Shown in pieces: positions 14,001 through 19,321 of a stretch of DNA of 19,321 nucleotides. The first letter of the stretch is position 1. Each line of letters starts with the position of its first letter. The translations under genes were made by a program, and so were the position numbers. The notes below the pieces were generated by a model that saw nothing but the letters and a program-made list of their open reading frames with translations, was not told where the DNA came from and made no database searches. Origin of the DNA: CBFDCQ01 sp965603355 (GTDB taxonomy: Bacteria > Hydrogenedentota > CAZGCA01 > CBFDCQ01); NCBI GenBank assembly GCA_965603355.1, contig CBFDCQ010000061.1:1-19321 (forward strand), written 5' to 3'.

Positions 14001-15248
14001 TCACAGTCCAAATCTTCGATCGCTGAACTGAAGAAACTCAATACCTGCCAGTGAATCGGTGCCATCCCGGTTCAGGCGCTTATCACTGAGTGTCACAAAC
14101 CCCTCATTCTTTGTCACCGCATAATCCGTGGAAGCGCCGGAGAAGACTGCCGTATCATCTCCATTGCCACCAACCAGCAGGTCATCTCCCCTGCCGCCTC
14201 TCAGGATGTTATCGCCGGCATTACCCGTTAACACGTTGTCATAGGCGTTTCCCGTCAGGTTTGCATCGTTGCCCCCTCTCAGTGTCACATTTTTCAAGTG
14301 CTGCGATTTATGCGTATAGACCAGAGACGGGTCGAACGCGAGCGAGAACGTCCCCTCAAAATCTACCGGTAGCAGCGGAGTATACGTCAGGTACGGGTGA
14401 AAGAAATTTGTCACCAGTTCATACCCCACCGGGTCGGTCTCCAACAGGCGAGCGCGGGTATTTGCCACGTTTTGTCCCCAATGAGCGGTACCTTCCGGCA
14501 TTTCGCCGGGTTTAAGATCCCTTCCTTCCCATTTCCTGGGCTGCACTACCCATAGATCGAGATAAACATCAAGCTGTTGGGCAGAATATTCGAACCAATT
14601 GTTGTTTGAAGGGATACATACCTTCGAGGCAGTCGCAGCCACATTCGCTGCTTCGAGCTTCGCCTTGAAATCCGGCATGGCAGGCTCGATGCCGGCGCCT
14701 TGCACTAAATGAAAAACTTCTTCATACGCCGCGTCCCGGGTGATGTGGTTCATGTAATCTTCAGTACCTTCAGCGGTGGTTTCATTCTCCCACAAGCTTT
14801 GGGTAAATAGGTCGGTTGCTCCTCTTCCAAACGGCCCTTCCCGTGCTTCCTGAGCAGCAGCGGAGGTGTTATACAGCGTCATTGTCGCTTTTCTATCACC
14901 CATGGCATTTGTGACTGCCGCTTTGTTGCTGCCATATATAGAGCCGGGATAATCAGTCAACAGGTACTCCATGATATTCCTTGCTTTTAGAATCTTATCG
15001 TCCGACCAGGCATCCTGAGCAAGGAAATGTATTGGTTTACCGTTGGGCGCAATTATCTTAGTGTATTTCGAAAATGCGTCGGTAAATACGGAGGGGGTGT
15101 TCTCCGGGAGAGGCACAATACCGTTAGCGGAACTCGATATGTCGATATCGGGCAAGGTAACATCCTGCGCATATCCCGAATCGCAAACGCCACAAACCAA
15201 CAGACACAGTGTTCCCACGAGATAGGCAGTCATATTACTCCGTCTCAT
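14001..15248 (-). CDS. Exported protein with E-E-x-x-H domain and C-terminal RTX repeats (copy 2)
   Basis: This is the tandem paralogue of the preceding entry, more than half identical by eye over its length. From the ATG at 15248 it has 415 residues: signal peptide ending near SGYA, the conserved segment VTLPDIDIS, the domain with LLTDYPG, DRKATMTLYN and ITRDAAYEEVFHLVQGAG, then TDPVGYELVTNFF. Five RTX nonapeptides (residues 323-366) end in VGGNGDDTA, followed by the post-RTX module (VFSGASTDY, DGTDSLAGIEFLQFSD). The third and fourth RTX repeats are closer to consensus than in copy 1. AAGGAGG lies five bases before the ATG at 15248, in a leader almost identical to that of copy 1. The largest differences are in the middle (residues 190-230), where copy 2 has a Cys and a Ser/Asn-rich loop. 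It starts 34 bases after the M28 gene. The function is unknown. Confidence 0.85.
   Translation of the reverse strand: MRRSNMTAYLVGTLCLLVCGVCDSGYAQDVTLPDIDISSSANGIVPLPENTPSVFTDAFSKYTKIIAPNGKPIHFLAQDAWSDDKILKARNIMEYLLTDYPGSIYGSNKAAVTNAMGDRKATMTLYNTSAAAQEAREGPFGRGATDLFTQSLWENETTAEGTEDYMNHITRDAAYEEVFHLVQGAGIEPAMPDFKAKLEAANVAATASKVCIPSNNNWFEYSAQQLDVYLDLWVVQPRKWEGRDLKPGEMPEGTAHWGQNVANTRARLLETDPVGYELVTNFFHPYLTYTPLLPVDFEGTFSLAFDPSLVYTHKSQHLKNVTLRGGNDANLTGNAYDNVLTGNAGDNILRGGRGDDLLVGGNGDDTAVFSGASTDYAVTKNEGFVTLSDKRLNRDGTDSLAGIEFLQFSDRRFGL
14151..14282 (-). repeat. RTX calcium-binding nonapeptide repeats (copy 2)
   Basis: Five consecutive nonapeptides (LRGGNDANL, TGNAYDNVL, TGNAGDNIL, RGGRGDDLL, VGGNGDDTA) are encoded here. 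They align one for one with those of copy 1, so the repeat number has been stable since the duplication. Confidence 0.75.
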
Positions 15249-15282
15249 CACAACCTCCTTCACTTTGATCAACATTTCCCGT

Positions 15283-16911
15283 TCAGATCGGATGCCCTCT
15301 CCGCCTGTTCTTCATCTGTTTTGGGGTCCGTGGTATCATTTCATCACGCATGGCGGCAAGATATGCCCAACAAGCGTTGATCACTGCGGCTTGCATCAAA
15401 TCTTCCGGCACGATCCGGTCGTAAAGATCCATATTGGTATGATGATTCGTGGTGAAATATTCTATTGGGTCATTGAGCCATTTGAAACCGGGAAGCCCTG
15501 CATTGATGAAATTCATATGATCCGACCCGCCGCTGTTTCCGGGGATCAGATGCGTCATGCCGACATCCTCGAAGGGCTTCATCCATGCTTCAAAGATGGG
15601 ACGTACAAGATCGTTACCGTGCATATAAAGCCCGAGAATCCGTCCGTAATAATCTGAATTGAAATAGACCGATAATTTTTCGTGTCCGGGAAGTGGCGTC
15701 TTGGTTTCAGGATCGTAAAAATGTTCCTCCACATAAGCCTGCGAACCCAGCCTGCCAATTTCATGGCTCCCCCACAGCGCTGCACGAATAGTCCGCCGCG
15801 GCTGAGCGTCGACTGCTTTCAAGATACGCATAGCCTCCATGACCATGGCAACTCCCGCAGCATTATCTGACGCACCGGTACCTGCAGGCATTCCATCAAG
15901 ATGCCCGCCGATCATGACAATTTCATCTCTCAAATCTGTTCCCGGTATTTCGGCAATGACATTGTAATCCTGTAAATCCTCCTCATGAAACGTTGCTCGT
16001 ATATCTATTTCCATTTCAACATCAAATCCCTTTTCAACAAGTCGAAATACTCGATTATAGTGTTCCGCGGCCATAGTCACCCGAGGTATAGGCTTATGTC
16101 CACCTAATGGAACCGGATGCAGTTTTCCAATTTCGACAATACCTTTGTCATAGGGACCCCATAAACGGCCTCTGACACTGTATTCGCTTGGAGCAACCAG
16201 AACTGCAGCCCCCTCATTTTCAAGAAACTCATTGATTCTTTCCGGGGATAACGGTTCTTTTGGGATATCTCCTTTCAGCAACTTGTCATATTCATCACGA
16301 GGGATAGTAACCATTTCCGGTTTTCGGATTACTTCAGTTTCCGCCATAGTGTCGAGTTCTTCGTCCGAGAGACGCCATGTCCGTGGCTCAAGATCCGGCT
16401 CAACAGGTGCCTCCGGTGCGGTAAGAACAATCTTCCCCTGCAACTTTCCTTTATATTCTTCGAGATCTTCCTCTGAAAATATCTCCTGCGTATTCACGTA
16501 GACCGGATTGCTTCTAACGGCTCCGTTCGTCCCACGTGTATGAGGTACCGCATAGGCGATTAAAGGCATATACTGCGGGGTGTGCATGGTAACCGAGCTG
16601 AATGTACACTCCCAGGGCATTCCACCCAGACCTGCAAAGGGGGAAAGCGCAACATTTTCTGCACCAAACTCTTCAAACTTCTTCTTTGCCCATTGTGCAG
16701 CCTGATTATATGACGGAGAATTGGCTAAGCGCGGACCGTAGACATCGCTCAAATGCCAGACCAGATCCATCACCTGTGAACGGCTAAACCCTTCATCCCT
16801 CATTTGCTCGATCATCCTGTAATCAATTCTCTCCTCGGCAACCAGGGATGCCGTCAACATTGGTGTTGTCATCACCAATACCGCAAATATACTCTTCTTG
16901 CAAAGTCGCAT
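15283..16911 (-). CDS. Exported M28-family zinc aminopeptidase-like protein with an altered catalytic residue
   Basis: M28 peptidases remove N-terminal amino acids with two zinc ions. From the ATG at 16911 the protein has 542 residues: signal peptide (to about residue 25), a prodomain-like region, a protease-associated insert (about 100-300) and the peptidase domain. Zinc ligands can be matched: H337 (GGHLDG), D349 (GASDNAAG), E384, D420 (FNSDYYG) and H491 (HHTNMD). The usual E-E pair of the family (as in GEEQGLLGS) is here S-H-E (WGSHEIGRLGS). Thus the general-base Glu is replaced by His383 while the neighbouring ligand Glu384 stays. The ATG at 16911 has AGGGAG seven bases upstream; a TTG six bases earlier is an unlikely start. 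It lies 168 bases after the lipoprotein gene and 34 bases before RTX copy 2. It could be a peptidase with unusual chemistry or an inactive binder. Confidence 0.88.
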   Translation of the reverse strand: MRLCKKSIFAVLVMTTPMLTASLVAEERIDYRMIEQMRDEGFSRSQVMDLVWHLSDVYGPRLANSPSYNQAAQWAKKKFEEFGAENVALSPFAGLGGMPWECTFSSVTMHTPQYMPLIAYAVPHTRGTNGAVRSNPVYVNTQEIFSEEDLEEYKGKLQGKIVLTAPEAPVEPDLEPRTWRLSDEELDTMAETEVIRKPEMVTIPRDEYDKLLKGDIPKEPLSPERINEFLENEGAAVLVAPSEYSVRGRLWGPYDKGIVEIGKLHPVPLGGHKPIPRVTMAAEHYNRVFRLVEKGFDVEMEIDIRATFHEEDLQDYNVIAEIPGTDLRDEIVMIGGHLDGMPAGTGASDNAAGVAMVMEAMRILKAVDAQPRRTIRAALWGSHEIGRLGSQAYVEEHFYDPETKTPLPGHEKLSVYFNSDYYGRILGLYMHGNDLVRPIFEAWMKPFEDVGMTHLIPGNSGGSDHMNFINAGLPGFKWLNDPIEYFTTNHHTNMDLYDRIVPEDLMQAAVINACWAYLAAMRDEMIPRTPKQMKNRRRGHPI

Positions 16912-17079
16912 GTCCAACTCCCTTAACTAAACATCTTCGACACTCTTGGAGACTCCAGCCACATGCTGTACAGATATGCAAAGAAAGTATCCGTATAGAA
17001 GAGTCCAACCCAGAATATCAGAGCACGACGAACATCTAACGCTGGATGAGTTTGCCTCCCCACAATGGTTGGCCCCCGA

Positions 17080-17970
17080 TTAGCTCTGACCAGAAGCACC
17101 GACAGTCTGATAATAGTCGAATGTAAGGGGACGATTGATCTGATGATACTTGGGATCGTCCATCACATCTTTGATTTCCTGGCTTAGAAAGGTTTCAAGC
17201 TCTTCTTTGGTTCTTGGAAACCCTATGCCAAACCATCCCGGTTGCATACCCGCTCGCAGCGTCGCAACCTGCTGGTAGAACTCCAGCACGTCACAGCTTG
17301 GCCCTGAACAGTCACCTTCAGACGTTGCGGGGCTTTCCGGGCAATCGTTCTCCGGGTGCTGCCACCAATCGCATTGTGCGCGTTGTGTCTCTTTCGCTAT
17401 AACTGAAGTCCAGTCATGCGACCCGAATTGGGCCGGATACACTATACCATAGCCAAACTGTGCCAGAAAGTGTGAAACCTCTTCTACAATTACAGCTCTT
17501 GCTCGCGTGTCAGGACCGGTTGGCTTTGTTCTCATCCACCAATCAGGTATGATGATGTCGTAACCCAGGACCCCGCTCAACTTCGGGAACTGTTCACTGT
17601 CCCACTTGTCTCGATCCATAGGCATTGCGAGCCATGCTCGCTCTTTCCATTTGCTCACTTCAGCAACAACAGCAGGATCGTCGGCATTACCGTCTTTATC
17701 GAGATCAATCATCTCAGCTACCACGTTTATTGCAGTAATTACATAATCGTCGGGCATGTCTTTGTCAGCGCCAATAAAAACGCCAAACGGCATCGCACAC
17801 TTGGTGAAGCCAACGGATTCCAGCGCCGCTTTGGCCTCAGTAGAGATCGTGATTCCCGGATCGTCTGACGATAGTATAAGGGAATCTCCTTTCTGTTCCT
17901 GCTCAGAGGAATTGCATCCCAGAGCAATAGAGAACAATGCAACGGCCATGATCGCTTTGAATCTGGACAT
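17080..17970 (-). CDS. Predicted lipoprotein sharing the E-E-x-x-H domain with the RTX proteins
   Basis: No named family is recognised. From the ATG at 17970 (AAGGAG eight bases upstream) the product has 296 residues. Residues 1-19 form a lipoprotein signal with lipobox IALGC (Cys19). Residues 89-100 (DLDKDGNADDPA) match an EF-hand-type calcium loop (D at 1, 3, 5, G at 6). The region TRARAVIVEEVSHFLAQFGY (155-174) lines up with the EEIWHLV and EEVFHLV motifs of the two RTX proteins. PDDYVITAINVVAEMIDLDKDG lines up with their TEDQIVKARNVLEFILTDYPG. The later DDPKYHQI lines up with LDPAGYEL. Five Cys residues after Cys19 suggest disulfides in an oxidising compartment. There are no RTX repeats. 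I infer a divergent paralogue anchored in a membrane. An upstream ATG at 18027 would hide the lipobox. Confidence 0.85.
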   Translation of the reverse strand: MSRFKAIMAVALFSIALGCNSSEQEQKGDSLILSSDDPGITISTEAKAALESVGFTKCAMPFGVFIGADKDMPDDYVITAINVVAEMIDLDKDGNADDPAVVAEVSKWKERAWLAMPMDRDKWDSEQFPKLSGVLGYDIIIPDWWMRTKPTGPDTRARAVIVEEVSHFLAQFGYGIVYPAQFGSHDWTSVIAKETQRAQCDWWQHPENDCPESPATSEGDCSGPSCDVLEFYQQVATLRAGMQPGWFGIGFPRTKEELETFLSQEIKDVMDDPKYHQINRPLTFDYYQTVGASGQS

Positions 17971-18107
17971 TATTCGTCTCCTTCCATGTGTATGCGCTGT
18001 TGCATCCGTACACCCCTTGAGTCTCATTGAATGATGTTGCTTGTCTTATGTCTTGCCAGGCGTACTCCTCAATAACGGCAAAACAGGCAACAGGCCATGA
18101 AAGCGTC

Positions 18108-19133
18108 TCAGCCGAATACTCGCCGGAACGCGTCGATGGCATAGTTGATACCTTCGTCGTCGATATCCAGATGCGTGACAGCTCGGAGTGATGTAGAATC
18201 CAGATTCATGATGCCCACTCCCTCGGCTTTGAGCCTGCTCACGGCTTCGACCGCCGGCATACCGGAATCGGACAGTTCTATCATCACGAAGTTAGTATCC
18301 ACCGGCCACTTGAGCTTCAGTGATCCGATTGACGTCACGGCATCGCCCAGACGTTTTGCCCGTTGATGGTCCTCTTTCAGCCGGTCAATATTGTGCTCGA
18401 TCGCATACAGCCCCGCGGCGGCAAGTATGCCGACCTGTCTCATTCCCCCGCCAAGCATCTTGCGAAATCTGTGCGCTGTGCGTATCACCTCCGCCGTGCC
18501 TGCAAGTACGCTTCCCACGGGGGCTCCAAGACCTTTTGATAGACAAACTGATACGGAATCGAACTGCGCGGCATATTCGCGCGCCGGTATGTTAGTCTCG
18601 ACACAGGCGTTGAACAGCCGAGCGCCGTCGAGATGCATTCCCAGGCTGTTGGTGCAGGCAAATTCTCTGATTCGTTTGATCTCATCCAGATCGAAAATGG
18701 CGCCTCCGCCAACGTTTGTGGTGTTCTCGATGCAGATCAGCGACGTCGGGCCGAAATGCTGGTCGTCCGGTCGAACCTTACTCTCAATATCCTCCCGCCG
18801 AAATCTACCGCGTTCACCATCGACAACATTCACCTGCACACCGGAGATCGCGGCCAGTCCGCCCGACTCGTAGTTGTATTGATGGCTGGTCCGCGCAATT
18901 ATTATCTCGTCGCCGTGATGAGTCTGCGCCCTGACACCGAGCTGATTGGCCATCGTACCTGATGGTACAAACAGTGCCGCCTCTTTACCTAAGAGGTCCG
19001 CGACGCGACGCTGCAGCTCCTGCGCTGTCGGATCTTCCCCGAAGACGTCGTCGCCGACCTCAGCTTTCGCGATGGCGGCCCGCATAGCCAGGGACGGTTT
19101 TGTAACTGTATCGCTGCGGAGGTCAACTTTCAT
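18108..19133 (-). CDS. ltaE: Low-specificity L-threonine aldolase
   Basis: The enzyme cleaves L-threonine and L-allo-threonine to glycine and acetaldehyde, using pyridoxal phosphate in the cytoplasm. From the ATG at 19133 it has 341 residues, normal for the family. The start VDLRSDTVTKPS is diagnostic. EVGDDVFGEDPT, FVPSGTMANQ and the His84 segment SHQYNYESGG follow. The Asp/Arg pair HLDGARLFNA leads to the cofactor Lys200 in VCLSKGLGAPVGS and to GGGMRQVG. An in-frame GTG at 19142 is a poorer start, since GGAG and AGGAAA fit the ATG better. The stretch SHQYNY has Gln and Asn where many relatives have Ile and His, a minor change. It has its own strong promoter and sits 137 bases before the lipoprotein gene. 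Amino-acid catabolism fits the peptidases downstream, but a joint role is only inferred. Confidence 0.95.
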   Translation of the reverse strand: MKVDLRSDTVTKPSLAMRAAIAKAEVGDDVFGEDPTAQELQRRVADLLGKEAALFVPSGTMANQLGVRAQTHHGDEIIIARTSHQYNYESGGLAAISGVQVNVVDGERGRFRREDIESKVRPDDQHFGPTSLICIENTTNVGGGAIFDLDEIKRIREFACTNSLGMHLDGARLFNACVETNIPAREYAAQFDSVSVCLSKGLGAPVGSVLAGTAEVIRTAHRFRKMLGGGMRQVGILAAAGLYAIEHNIDRLKEDHQRAKRLGDAVTSIGSLKLKWPVDTNFVMIELSDSGMPAVEAVSRLKAEGVGIMNLDSTSLRAVTHLDIDDEGINYAIDAFRRVFG

Positions 19134-19268
19134 TGGCTCCACTTTCCTGTGCTGTCAATGCTGCGCCACGAGCCCGTTGCGCCCCGAACACCGGCGGAAA
19201 TCAACCTCATTTCTGCCGAGATTTCCCCTATGAATTTGCCGACGACCACCCCGCCAAGGGTCCTCGTC

Positions 19269-19297
19269 AATATACACGCAGCGCTAGTCGTTGTCAA
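19269..19297 (-). promoter_or_regulatory. Near-consensus sigma70 promoter for the threonine aldolase gene
   Basis: On the minus strand TTGACA (19292-19297) is a perfect -35 and TATATT (19269-19274) a five-of-six -10, with exactly 17 bases between. Transcription would start near 19262, about 130 bases before the ATG, leaving a leader in which I see no recognisable riboswitch. Confidence 0.7.
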
Positions 19298-19321
19298 TCC
19301 TCTTGGGTCTCTTGTGTCATA

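Noticed and set aside
1..19321. CRISPR arrays, insertion sequences, integrases, phage genes or rRNA.
   Set aside because: No regularly spaced repeats, transposase or integrase motifs or rRNA-like sequence were seen on either strand.

Overview
The window reads as a moderately GC-rich chromosomal segment of a bacterium with an outer or extracytoplasmic compartment. Starts are ATG or GTG with GGAGG-type ribosome binding sites, and Sec signal peptides are frequent. I cannot place it in a phylum from sequence alone. Large Asp-box/VPS10-like exported proteins and exported M24/M28 peptidases fit uncultured groups such as Gemmatimonadota, Latescibacterota or Acidobacteriota, but that is only an impression.

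Region 1 (1-3656, minus strand) is a chaperone operon, grpE-dnaK-dnaJ, with dnaJ running off the left edge. No hrcA and no recognisable CIRCE element lie upstream of grpE. A small hairpin fills the dnaK-dnaJ gap.

Region 2 (3657-6486) begins with a roughly 400-base divergent intergenic region carrying a good sigma70-type promoter on the plus strand. It leads into an unnamed membrane-anchored protein, pyrF (orotidine-5'-phosphate decarboxylase, type I), and a small exported protein with an SH3/Lsm-like beta motif and an Arg/Pro-rich tail. This unit converges on region 3 at about 6490-6523, where a perfect hairpin sits.

Region 3 (6524-17970, minus strand) is a run of seven genes, each starting with a signal peptide or lipobox: a lipoprotein, an M28 peptidase, two tandem paralogues with C-terminal RTX repeats, an M24 peptidase, a nine-Asp-box beta-propeller protein and an ADP-ribosylglycohydrolase-family protein. 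It looks like a locus for handling extracellular or periplasmic protein and peptide material. The lipoprotein and the two RTX proteins appear to share a divergent domain of about 220 residues centred on an E-E-x-x-H motif; I do not recognise it, and it is the best candidate for something undescribed.

Region 4 (18108-19321, minus strand) is a low-specificity L-threonine aldolase gene behind a near-consensus TTGACA-N17-TATATT promoter. It may also feed transcription into region 3, although gaps of 137-256 bases leave room for internal promoters that I could not identify.
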